A DNA stretch of 20,515 bases from an uncultured Cardiobacterium sp. (GTDB taxonomy: Bacteria; Pseudomonadota; Gammaproteobacteria; Cardiobacteriales; Cardiobacteriaceae): the NCBI RefSeq assembly GCF_938028185.1, contig NZ_CALJAH010000196.1:1-20515 (forward strand), in the 5' to 3' direction. The notes below the pieces were generated by a model, which saw only the letters and a list, made by a program, of their open reading frames with translations, was not told the origin of the DNA and did no database searches. The translations under genes were made by a program, and so were the position numbers. Positions 6,526 through 13,822 of this stretch are shown piece after piece (positions within the stretch are counted from its first letter, which is position 1; each line of letters starts with the position of its first letter).

Positions 6526-7506
6526 TTACTGCTCGATGCCCATGGCCTGCAACGTTTCGCGGGTGACACCGCCCACGCCGAGGTTGTGCTTGTGCTGATA
6601 GGCTTCCAGCGCCTTCATCGTGCCGGGGCCAAGCGAACCGTCAACGCTGACCTTGTAGCCTTCCTTCTTCAGCGCTCTTTGTACCGCTTCGATGGTCTTG
6701 CTGTTCACGGTGTCATTACACAGCACGCTTTCCCAGCGCACCTGCGCATCGGCGACCTTCTCGAACTTGGTCACTTCCGCATATTCGGCCGGAATTTCCT
6801 TCTCGCGCTGTTCGGCTTCTTTCACCAGCTTCTTCACCTTGACCGTCTTGTATTCGGCAGGCACTTCGATTTCGCGGGTAGTTTCCTCGCTCACCAGTTT
6901 TTGCTTCTTCACCGTCTCGAACTTGGCTTCGACCTGGGTCGGGTTCAGGCGGGCTTCTTCCTGCACGGTTTGCTTGGTGATGGTTTCCATCTGCGCCGGG
7001 ACTTCCACCATGCGCAGCGCTTCGCCAGCGGAGGAGAAGGTACGCGCCGGGCCTTCGCTGCGCGCGGTCATGTACGCCGGTTTGGCGACCACTTCTTCCT
7101 TCACTTCGGCATATTGCGGCGGCACGACTTCCTGCGTGGTCATCGCCGGCTCAACTTCAATCTGCTCCTCGACGGTTTCAAAGACGGCGGGGACGATTTC
7201 CAGTTTCTTGCTGGCGGGCTTGATCACGACCTGCTCTTCCGTCCACTCGTATTCGGCGGGAACAATTTCGTAGGATTTGGCGGCATCCTTGATGACGACC
7301 TGCTCGGTGCGCGGCTCGAACTTGGCCGGAACCACGACCAGCGCCTGGCATTCGCCCGGCTTCACTTGCGGCACGGTCAGGGCGACGCTGTCAGCGGGGG
7401 CAGAGGCGGCCGCTTCCTGGGCCTGGGCGGCGTTGTCATCTTGTGCCTGAGCCAGGGCGGCGATTGCGACGGAAGTCAGCAGCACAGAAATCTTGCGTTT
7501 CATCAT
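6526..7506 (-). CDS. Exported 23-residue-repeat protein with C-terminal peptidoglycan-binding domain
   Basis: The 326-residue product has a signal peptide (MMKRKISVLLTSVAIAALAQA) with probable cleavage near residue 21. The middle is built of repeats centred on a (V/I)PAxxE motif. They start at residues 59, 82, 105 and 128, then 169, 192, 215 and 238: within each block the step is exactly 23 residues. Each unit alternates Val/Ile and Glu/Lys and looks like beta-strand pairs. Residues about 263-326 match the PG_binding_1 type domain (TIEAVQRALKKEGY, DGSLGPGTMKALEAYQ). The protein is likely periplasmic or outer-membrane linked and attached to the cell wall; its exact role is unknown. AGGAG lies 7 bases before the first of two adjacent ATGs. 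It is a single-gene unit with its own terminator. Confidence 0.85.
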   Translation of the reverse strand: MMKRKISVLLTSVAIAALAQAQDDNAAQAQEAAASAPADSVALTVPQVKPGECQALVVVPAKFEPRTEQVVIKDAAKSYEIVPAEYEWTEEQVVIKPASKKLEIVPAVFETVEEQIEVEPAMTTQEVVPPQYAEVKEEVVAKPAYMTARSEGPARTFSSAGEALRMVEVPAQMETITKQTVQEEARLNPTQVEAKFETVKKQKLVSEETTREIEVPAEYKTVKVKKLVKEAEQREKEIPAEYAEVTKFEKVADAQVRWESVLCNDTVNSKTIEAVQRALKKEGYKVSVDGSLGPGTMKALEAYQHKHNLGVGGVTRETLQAMGIEQ

Positions 7507-7672
7507 TCAAAATCTCCTGAGTTACGAGGATTCACATAAAAAATTGACGTTTTGAACAAGTTAGCCGTCCAAAAATCGTCACATACTTTAGCGCAACCCG
7601 CCGACGGTCGGCAAACAATTCCTGCAAAAAATGCGGGATTTGCGCGATGCGGGAGCGATGCGACCATTTGCG

Positions 7673-8440
7673 TCAGTCGGCGACTTCGACCAACGTCACC
7701 TGAATGCCACGCTTGTCCAGCGCCTCAATAAAGGCGGGGTCGGCATCGCTGTCGGTAATGAGATGGCTGATTTGTGCCAGTTCGCCGGAAACAAAGGTGC
7801 TGTCGCGTCCCAGCTTGCGGCTTTCCACCACCACCAGCACCTTTTCCGTGGCGCGGCGCAGCATCATTTCATTAATGGCGACTTCATCGACATTGGACGT
7901 GGTCAGCCCGCCCTGCAGGCTCACCCCGCTGAAGCCCATAATCGCCTTTTGCGCGGTGACTTTTTCCAGATTGCGCAGCGCGAACTCGCCGGTCAGCGCT
8001 TCTTTCGGGAATTGGGCATGGCCGCCGGAGAGAATCAGCTTGATGCGCGGGTCAAGGTCAAGATGTATCGCCTTGCCGTTGTTGGTGATGGTGGTGATGC
8101 GCCGCTCCTTGACGTAATCCAGCGTCAGCAGCGCGGTGGAGGATGAATTGATGAAAATGGTGTCACCCTCGTGGATGCAGGCGGCGGCACGCGCGGCAAT
8201 GGCGCGTTTGCAGCGTTCGCGCTGTTGGTTTTCCTGCGACGGCGGGGCGGCGAGTGTCGCCCCGCCGTAAAAACGCTGCAAAAAACCGCGTTGTGCCAGC
8301 ACATCCAGGTCGCGGCGGATGGTGAGCGCGGAGACGTTTTGCGCGTCCGCCAGCTCCTGTACCTTGCATTCCGGGTTCGCCGCCAGGGTTTCGAGGATTT
8401 TCTGGCGGCGTGCTTCCACGAAGGCCATTGAGCGTTTCAT
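7673..8440 (-). CDS. DeoR-family transcriptional regulator, probable repressor of the adjacent ascorbate genes
   Basis: This 255-residue protein has a DeoR-type winged helix at about 11-62: RRQKILETLA, the recognition helix around SALTIRRDLDVLAQRG, and the RFYGGA wing. The C-terminal sugar-phosphate sensor domain carries NSSSTALL (about 98-105), TNNGKA and VVVESRKLGR. In this family a phosphorylated sugar releases the repressor from DNA. It is divergent from ulaG across a 261-base gap, the arrangement of UlaR in principle, but its sequence is not an obvious UlaR orthologue, so no symbol is given. By context the likely effector is ascorbate-6-phosphate or a later pathway phosphate; this is inference. 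The start at 8440 has AAGGA upstream; M5 is an alternative. Confidence 0.88.
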   Translation of the reverse strand: MKRSMAFVEARRQKILETLAANPECKVQELADAQNVSALTIRRDLDVLAQRGFLQRFYGGATLAAPPSQENQQRERCKRAIAARAAACIHEGDTIFINSSSTALLTLDYVKERRITTITNNGKAIHLDLDPRIKLILSGGHAQFPKEALTGEFALRNLEKVTAQKAIMGFSGVSLQGGLTTSNVDEVAINEMMLRRATEKVLVVVESRKLGRDSTFVSGELAQISHLITDSDADPAFIEALDKRGIQVTLVEVAD

Positions 8441-8570
8441 ATTCCTTTATTCCTTACTTTTATTAACGTGTCAGCGCGCATTGTAGCGCCACGCGCCTGA
8501 AACATTCAACTCATTCATAAAACTATCGCTTAACCTGCTAATATCGCCATATAAGCGGATACTTCCGCAC

Positions 8571-8594
8571 AACGAACGCTGATATATGTTCGTT
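8571..8594. promoter_or_regulatory. Inverted repeat, candidate operator between the regulator and ulaG
   Basis: AACGAAC (8571-8577) and GTTCGTT (8588-8594) are exact complements 10 bases apart, one of several inverted repeats in this divergent control region; another is GCGGA-TACT-TCCGC at 8555-8568. Position fits an operator for the DeoR-type regulator. No assignment of the binding protein is possible from sequence alone. Confidence 0.4.
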
Positions 8595-8650
8595 TTGTTT
8601 TTTCTGTATTGCGTTTTGAACATCTTTAGCGTTACCATAGCCGCGCGCGG

Positions 8651-8667
8651 ACGGAAACCGTTTCCGT
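8651..8667. promoter_or_regulatory. 17-bp perfect palindrome, candidate operator just upstream of ulaG
   Basis: ACGGAAAC and GTTTCCGT flank a single C. The site lies 35 bases before the ulaG ATG, just downstream of a weak promoter-like pair (TTGCGT 8609-8614, TACCAT 8633-8638, 18-base spacing). A repressor bound here would block transcription. The GAAAC-GTTTC form resembles LacI-family sites more than typical DeoR sites. Confidence 0.45.
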
Positions 8668-8701
8668 TTGCCAGTCCTTTCATGTCCACCGGAGTTTACC
8701 C

Positions 8702-9793
8702 ATGAGCAAAGTTAGTGAAATCACCAGAGAAAGCTGGATACTCAGCACCTTCCCCGAATGGGGAACCTGGCTCAATGAAGAAATCGAGCAGGAAGTCGTC
8801 CCCGCAGGCAACTTTGCCATGTGGTGGCTCGGATGCGTCGGCATCTGGCTGAAAACGCCGGGCAACGCCAACATCTGCATGGACTTGTGGTGCAGCCGCG
8901 GCAAAAGCACGAAGAAAGTGAAAGACATGGTGCGCGGCCACCAGATGGCAAACATGGCCGGGGTGCGCAAATTGCAGCCGAACCTGCGCGCGCAGCCGAT
9001 GGTGCTGGACCCGTTTGCGATTAACGAAGTCGATGCCATCCTCGCCTCGCACTTCCATAGCGACCACATTGACGTCAATGTCGCCGCCGCCATCGTCAAT
9101 AATCCCAAGCTGAACCACGTCAAATTCATCGGCCCGTGGCATTGCACCGAACTGTGGAAAAAATGGGGCGTGCCGGAAGACCGCCTCGTCACCGTCAAAC
9201 CGGGCGATGTTGTCAAAATCAAGGATATGGAAATCCACGCGCTCGATTCATTCGACCGCACCTGTTTGGTAACGCTGCCGGTCGAAGGTGCGGAAGCACA
9301 AGGCGGCGAGCTGAAAGGCCTTTGCCCCAGCGATGAAGAAATGGGGCGCAAGGCGGTCAATTACGTCTTCAAAACGCCGGGCGGCACCATTTACCACGGC
9401 GCCGATTCGCACTATTCCATCTATTTCGCCAAACACGGCAAGGATTACGACATTGACGTCGCCCTCAACAATTACGGCGAAAACCCGGTGGGCATTGCCG
9501 ACAAGATGACTTCTATTGATTTGCTGCGCATGGCGGAAGCATTGCGCACCAAAGTCATCATTCCGGTGCATCACGATATTTGGACGAATTTCATGGCAAG
9601 CACCGATGAAATTCTCGCCCTGTACCGGATGCGCAAAGACCGCCTGCAATACAAATTCAAACCCTTTATTTGGGAAGTGGGCGGCAAATACGTCTATCCG
9701 CGCGACAAGGATTTGACCGAATACCACCACCCGCGCGGCTTTGATGATTGCTTCGAGCAGGAGCAAAACATCCAGTTCCGCTCCATGCTCTAA
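8702..9793 (+). CDS. ulaG: L-ascorbate-6-phosphate lactonase
   Basis: This 363-residue metallo-beta-lactamase-fold enzyme opens the ascorbate-6-phosphate lactone ring to give 3-keto-L-gulonate-6-phosphate in the cytoplasm. The N-terminus (ITRESWILSTFPEWG) and long stretches such as AMWWLGC, LDPFAIN, IDVNVAAA and FKPFIW match E. coli UlaG. The metal motif is SHFHSDH (H117, H119, D121, H122); E. coli has, from memory, THDHNDH, so the HxHxDH pattern is kept. HGADSHYS and IPVHHDIW supply further ligand-type residues. GGAG lies 7 bases before the ATG. It is the first gene of ulaG-C-A-B, and ulaC follows after 9 bases. In E. coli ulaG is a separate unit, so joining it to the PTS genes is a difference. 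Confidence 0.97.
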   Translation: MSKVSEITRESWILSTFPEWGTWLNEEIEQEVVPAGNFAMWWLGCVGIWLKTPGNANICMDLWCSRGKSTKKVKDMVRGHQMANMAGVRKLQPNLRAQPMVLDPFAINEVDAILASHFHSDHIDVNVAAAIVNNPKLNHVKFIGPWHCTELWKKWGVPEDRLVTVKPGDVVKIKDMEIHALDSFDRTCLVTLPVEGAEAQGGELKGLCPSDEEMGRKAVNYVFKTPGGTIYHGADSHYSIYFAKHGKDYDIDVALNNYGENPVGIADKMTSIDLLRMAEALRTKVIIPVHHDIWTNFMASTDEILALYRMRKDRLQYKFKPFIWEVGGKYVYPRDKDLTEYHHPRGFDDCFEQEQNIQFRSML

Positions 9794-9802
9794 GGAGGCA
9801 CC

Positions 9803-10261
9803 ATGTTACTCAGCAAAATGCTGGATGCGGGACACGTCAATTTTGAAACCCGCTTCCCCGACTGGCAAAGCGCCATTCATGGCGGCTGTAAACCGCTGGT
9901 TGCCGACGGTACCGTGGATGCGAGTTACGCCGATGAAATCATCGCCTGCATCGAAAAATACGGCCCCTATATCGTCATTGCGCCGGACATTGCCATGCCG
10001 CACTCGCAGGAAAATGCCAAGGGCGTACACAAAACCGCGATTTCTTTCATGAAAGTGGCGGAAACCGTCGCCTTTGACGCCAATGACCGCGAAAAAGACG
10101 CGCGCCTGTTCTTTACCCTCGCCTCGCAGGATCACGAACAGCATCTGGAGAATATGTCGGCACTCGCCACCATGCTCGACAATGACGCGCTGATTGGCAA
10201 ATTGTTGCAGGCGCAGAATCACGACGATTTGCGCGCCATTGCGGCGAAATACGGTATCTAG
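9803..10261 (+). CDS. ulaC: Ascorbate-specific PTS EIIA component
   Basis: The 152-residue protein belongs to the fructose/mannitol-type EIIA family (UlaC branch). It takes phosphate from HPr and passes it to the EIIB component. The phosphorylated His is H67 in APDIAMPHSQE, with the preceding YGPYIVIAP strand typical of UlaC. The length matches E. coli UlaC (about 154). A full AGGAGG lies 5 bases before the ATG. It follows ulaG by 9 bases and precedes ulaA by 8, so the three are tightly co-transcribed. Confidence 0.95.
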   Translation: MLLSKMLDAGHVNFETRFPDWQSAIHGGCKPLVADGTVDASYADEIIACIEKYGPYIVIAPDIAMPHSQENAKGVHKTAISFMKVAETVAFDANDREKDARLFFTLASQDHEQHLENMSALATMLDNDALIGKLLQAQNHDDLRAIAAKYGI

Positions 10262-10269
10262 GAGGCCAC

Positions 10270-11829
10270 ATGGAATTTTTCTATGCCATTTGGGGATTCT
10301 TTTCCAAAAACGTCTTGCAACAACCGGCCTTCTTTATCGGCCTGATTGTGCTTGTCGGCTATATCCTGCTGAAAAAACCCTGGTATGAATCCCTTGCCGG
10401 ATTTATTAAAGCCAGCGTCGGTTATCTCATTCTGACCGCGGGGGCGACCGGCCTCGTTTCCAGTTTCAAACCGATTATCGGCGGGCTGAAAGAACGCTTT
10501 AATGTTTCTGCCAGCATGATGGATCCCTACGCCGGGCAGGCAGCGATTGAAGATGCGCTCGGTCATATTCAGCGCTCATTCAGCGCCGTCTTGACGCTGC
10601 TGCTGCTCGCCTTTGTCTTCAACATTCTCGTTGTCCGCTTCCAGCGCATTACCAAAATGCGGGCGCTGTTCACCACCGGTCACGTTCAGGTGCAACAATC
10701 CGCCACCGCCTTCTGGCTGCTTTTGGTCTGCTTCCCCGAACTGGGCGACACCGGACTGCTGCTGATGATGTCGCTGGCGCTTGGTCTCTACTGGGCGGTC
10801 GGCTCCAACCTGACCATCGCCCCGTCGCAACGCCTCACCGATGGCGCCGGTTTCTGCATCGGCCACCAGCAAATGTTTGGCGTGGCGCTATTCAGCAAAC
10901 TCTCCGAAATCTTCTTCAAACCCAAGCCGGGACAGGAAACGAAGAAACTGGAAGACATCAAGCTGCCGGGCTGGCTCTCCATCTTCAACGAGAACATGGT
11001 CGCCACCACCATCCTCATGACCTTCTTCTTCGGCGTCATCCTTGCCACCCTCGGTCAGCAGTTCGTGCTGGAGCACAGCTCCCAATATCTCTCCAAAAAC
11101 ATGGAGCAAAAAGAGTATTTGGGACTGCTTGCCGCCGGCCTCGTCTTTGACTACAAGGAAGGTACGCCATTCTTCACCTACATCCTGCTGACGGCGATGA
11201 AATTCACCGTTTACCTCTCCATCCTGCAACTGGGGGTACGCACCTTCGTTGCCGAGCTGACCGAATCCTTCCATGGTATTTCCGGCCGCTGGCTGCCCGG
11301 CGCGGTACCGGCGATTGACTGCGCCGCCACTTACGGCTTCGGCTCGCAGAACGCCATCACCCTCGGCTTCATGTTCGGTGCGCTTGGCCAGTTCCTTGCC
11401 CTTGGTGTGCTGCTGGCGATGAACAGCCCGACCGTCATCATCGCCGGATTTATCCCGATGTTCTTCGATAACGCCACCATCGGCCTCTACGCCAACCGCC
11501 ACGGCGGCTACAAGGCAGCGCTCATCATGCCGTTTTTCTCCGGCCTGATGCAGGTCTTCGGCACCGCCTTTGTCGTCAGCTATGCCATCTACGCCTACAA
11601 CGGCATGAATGTCGGCCTCGAAGGCGGCTACCTCGGTATGTGGGACTGGGCAATTCTCTGGCCGGGATTCACCTTCCTCATGAAGAACCTGCACTACATC
11701 GGCTTCGCCATCGTCATCCTCGTGCTGATTGCCATCCCGCAAATCCAGTACCGCTGCAACCGCGAAGGCTACTTCCTGATGACGGAAGACTACGAAGCCT
11801 ACAAGGCGAAATTCCCGGAAAGCCATTAA
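10270..11829 (+). CDS. ulaA: Ascorbate-specific PTS permease EIIC component
   Basis: This 519-residue polytopic membrane protein is the UlaA/SgaT permease that binds L-ascorbate and delivers it for phosphorylation during import. It has about ten or more hydrophobic segments. UlaA-type regions include TTGHVQVQQ, DGAGFCIGHQQMFG, VPAIDCAATYGFGSQNA, and FFDNATIGLYANRHGGYKAA. E. coli UlaA is about 465 residues; this one is longer, mainly because of the N-terminal 20 residues and a hydrophilic C-terminal tail (REGYFLMTEDYEAYKAKFPESH region). AGGAGG precedes the ATG. It follows ulaC by 8 bases and is followed by ulaB after a stem-loop. Confidence 0.96.
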   Translation: MEFFYAIWGFFSKNVLQQPAFFIGLIVLVGYILLKKPWYESLAGFIKASVGYLILTAGATGLVSSFKPIIGGLKERFNVSASMMDPYAGQAAIEDALGHIQRSFSAVLTLLLLAFVFNILVVRFQRITKMRALFTTGHVQVQQSATAFWLLLVCFPELGDTGLLLMMSLALGLYWAVGSNLTIAPSQRLTDGAGFCIGHQQMFGVALFSKLSEIFFKPKPGQETKKLEDIKLPGWLSIFNENMVATTILMTFFFGVILATLGQQFVLEHSSQYLSKNMEQKEYLGLLAAGLVFDYKEGTPFFTYILLTAMKFTVYLSILQLGVRTFVAELTESFHGISGRWLPGAVPAIDCAATYGFGSQNAITLGFMFGALGQFLALGVLLAMNSPTVIIAGFIPMFFDNATIGLYANRHGGYKAALIMPFFSGLMQVFGTAFVVSYAIYAYNGMNVGLEGGYLGMWDWAILWPGFTFLMKNLHYIGFAIVILVLIAIPQIQYRCNREGYFLMTEDYEAYKAKFPESH

Positions 11830-11836
11830 GAAACAC

Positions 11837-11860
11837 GCCCGCTCCCCGCGCGGGGCGGGC
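11837..11860 (+). promoter_or_regulatory. Stable GC hairpin between ulaA and ulaB
   Basis: GCCCGCTCCCC and GGGGCGGGC flank GCGC, giving a very stable stem with one unpaired base. There is no T run, so it is more likely to stabilise the upstream mRNA or set the ulaA:ulaB ratio than to end transcription. This is inference. Confidence 0.5.
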
Positions 11861-11895
11861 AACCCCACCCAATTCACTGACAACAGGAGCAAACC

Positions 11896-12183
11896 ATGAA
11901 AGTCCTCGTCTCATGCGCCAACGGCGCCGGCACCAGCCTGATGATGAAAATGAAAGTGCAGCAGGCGCTGAAAGACCTCAACGTCAACGTGGAAAAAATC
12001 CACCACTGCTCGATTTCCGAAGGCAAATCCTCGGCGAAACAGTTTGACGTCGTCTTCTGCTCGGCCAACTTCGTCGATATGTTCAAGGATGCCGCCGCCG
12101 CAGGCGTGACCGTCATCGGCATGAAGAACATCCTCTCCGTCGATGAAGCCAAAACCCGGATGCAGGAAGCCGGGCTGGTCTGA
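11896..12183 (+). CDS. ulaB: Ascorbate-specific PTS EIIB component
   Basis: The 95-residue cytoplasmic protein carries the phospho-cysteine loop of the lactose/ascorbate-type EIIB fold: Cys7 in VSCANGAGTSLMMKMKV. E. coli UlaB has the related CGNGQGSSMIMKMKV. Phosphate goes from UlaC His67 to this Cys and then to ascorbate entering through UlaA. CAGGAG lies 8 bases before the ATG. A terminator-like hairpin follows at 12194-12223, suggesting this is the last gene of the PTS unit. Confidence 0.95.
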   Translation: MKVLVSCANGAGTSLMMKMKVQQALKDLNVNVEKIHHCSISEGKSSAKQFDVVFCSANFVDMFKDAAAAGVTVIGMKNILSVDEAKTRMQEAGLV

Positions 12184-12193
12184 CGCACACACG

Positions 12194-12223
12194 GGGGCGG
12201 TTGGCGACCGCCCCTGCCTTTTT
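12194..12223 (+). terminator. Terminator after ulaB
   Basis: GGGGCGGT, loop TGGCG, ACCGCCCC forms an 8-bp perfect stem, followed after TGCC by five T. The four-base gap before the T run makes it slightly imperfect. It separates the ascorbate PTS unit from yiaK. Confidence 0.7.
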
Positions 12224-12264
12224 GCCGCCAATTCACACAAAAACACAAAAAACCACAGCCGCCG

Positions 12265-12293
12265 TTGTTCCATCCTCACACCATTCCTATAAT
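12265..12293 (+). promoter_or_regulatory. Sigma-70 promoter of the yiaK transcription unit
   Basis: TTGTTC (12265-12270) and a perfect TATAAT (12288-12293) are spaced by exactly 17 bases, 38 bases before the yiaK ATG. It sits directly after the ulaB terminator, so the second half of the island has its own start. No clear operator palindrome overlaps it. Confidence 0.75.
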
Positions 12294-12331
12294 GCCCGCT
12301 TCCCGTTCATAAACCACAGAGGAACCCCGCC

Positions 12332-13330
12332 ATGCAACTCACCTATGACGCACTCAAGGCCGAATTCAAGCGCGTGCTGCTCGCGCGCAAACTCCGGGAG
12401 GACACCGCCGAGGCGGTCGCCACCCTCTTTGCTGATACCACCCTCTCCGGCATTTACTCGCACGGCGTCAACCGCTTTCCCCGCTTCATCTACCAGCTTG
12501 ACCAGGGGCATATCCACCCCGAAGCCGAGCCGGAAAAAGTGCTGTCGCTGGGCGCGATAGAGCAATGGGACGCGCATCAGGCGATTGGCAACCTTACTGC
12601 CGTCAAAATGATGGACCGCGCCATCGCCCTCGCCGACCAGCACGGCATCGGCGTCGTCGCCCTGAAAAACGCCAACCACTGGATGCGCGGCGGCAGCTAC
12701 GGCCTGCAAGCGGCGCAAAAGGGCTATGTCGGCATCTGCTGGACCAACTCGCTCGCGGTGATGCCGCCGTGGGGCGGCAAGGAACCGCGCATCGGCACCA
12801 ATCCGCTGGTGATTGCCGTGCCGGGCAACCCGCCGACCTACGTCGATATGTCCTGCTCGATGTTCTCCTACGGCAAGCTGGAGGTTACGCGGCTGGCGGG
12901 CAAACAGACGCCGATAGATGCCGGCTTTGACGATGACGGCAATCTCACCCGCGACCCCGCCACCGTCGAGAAAAACCGCCGCCTGCTGCCGATGGGCTAC
13001 TGGAAAGGCTCCGGCCTCTCCATCGTGCTGGATATGGTCGCCACCCTGCTCTCCGGCGGGTTGTCGGTTGCCGAAGTGAGCGAGGATTTGGACGACGAAT
13101 ACCGCGTTTCGCAAATCTTCATCGCCATTGAGGTTGACCGCCTTATTGACGGCAAGACGCGCGACGAAAAACTGCGCCGCATCACCGACTACGTTCTTTC
13201 CGCCACGCCGTCGCAGGAAGGCGTGCCGGTACGTCTGCCCGGCCACAACCTCGAAAAAACCATCGCCGAACACCGCAAAAACGGCATTCCGGTCGATGAC
13301 AGCGTCTGGCAAAAAATCCTGGCGCTGTAA
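12332..13330 (+). CDS. yiaK: 2,3-diketo-L-gulonate reductase
   Basis: This 332-residue NAD(P)H-dependent reductase of the malate/L-lactate dehydrogenase (LDH2) family reduces 2,3-diketo-L-gulonate to 3-keto-L-gulonate. It has the same length as E. coli YiaK (DlgD). It matches along its whole length in SHGVNRFPRFI (with H44, proposed general acid), LGAIEQWDA, NANHWMRGGSYG, GICWTNS, VMPPWG, IGTNPL, and MGYWKGSG. GAGGA precedes the ATG by about 8 bases. It begins the yiaK-yiaM-yiaN-yiaO-lyxK-ulaDEF run. The E. coli order has yiaL between yiaK and yiaM; here yiaL is absent and yiaM starts 12 bases after the stop. Confidence 0.97.
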   Translation: MQLTYDALKAEFKRVLLARKLREDTAEAVATLFADTTLSGIYSHGVNRFPRFIYQLDQGHIHPEAEPEKVLSLGAIEQWDAHQAIGNLTAVKMMDRAIALADQHGIGVVALKNANHWMRGGSYGLQAAQKGYVGICWTNSLAVMPPWGGKEPRIGTNPLVIAVPGNPPTYVDMSCSMFSYGKLEVTRLAGKQTPIDAGFDDDGNLTRDPATVEKNRRLLPMGYWKGSGLSIVLDMVATLLSGGLSVAEVSEDLDDEYRVSQIFIAIEVDRLIDGKTRDEKLRRITDYVLSATPSQEGVPVRLPGHNLEKTIAEHRKNGIPVDDSVWQKILAL

Positions 13331-13342
13331 GCGGAGCCTGCC

Positions 13343-13822
13343 ATGAAAGCGCTCGCCAACATCAACAAACTGCTGGAAATCTTCGTCGTCTTCAATCTGG
13401 CGCTGATGAGCTTCCTCATCTTCCTCAACGTCATCCTGCGCTACACCCTGAACTCCGGCCTGACCTTCACCGAAGAAGCCTCGCGCTATATGTTCGTCTG
13501 GCTGACCTTCATGGGCGCGGTACTCGCCTTCAACGGCGACGAACACGTCTCCGTCCAATTCCTCGTCGCCAAACTGCCGGTGAAACTGCGCGCGTGGTGG
13601 ACAGTCGCGACCGACATCATCCTCCTCGCCTGCTGCCTGCTGCTCTTCCTCGGCTGCTGCAAACTCGCCGCGCAGAACATGAGTAACCTCTCGCCCATCA
13701 CCGGCATCCCCACCGGCATGAACTTCCTCGCCGCCGCCATCATGAGCGGCCTGCTGCAAATCCTGCTGCTGGTGCGCATCGGCGTCAAAACCTCCGCCAT
13801 TCTCCGGGGGCACATCGCATGA
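13343..13822 (+). CDS. yiaM: TRAP transporter small membrane subunit (DctQ type), 2,3-diketo-L-gulonate
   Basis: The 159-residue protein has the four membrane segments of DctQ-type subunits (about 14-34, 46-66, 87-107, 130-150). It also has the family features VILRYTLNSGLTFTEEASRYMFVWL and MGAVLAF. It pairs with the large subunit YiaN to form the membrane part of the sodium-driven TRAP system. GGAG lies 6 bases before the ATG. The stop codon overlaps the yiaN start in an ATGA, indicating translational coupling. Confidence 0.95.
   Translation: MKALANINKLLEIFVVFNLALMSFLIFLNVILRYTLNSGLTFTEEASRYMFVWLTFMGAVLAFNGDEHVSVQFLVAKLPVKLRAWWTVATDIILLACCLLLFLGCCKLAAQNMSNLSPITGIPTGMNFLAAAIMSGLLQILLLVRIGVKTSAILRGHIA

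Noticed and set aside
7600..7612. GCCGAC-G-GTCGGC palindrome after the DeoR-type gene as terminator
   Set aside because: The one-base loop and lack of a T run on either strand do not fit a terminator.
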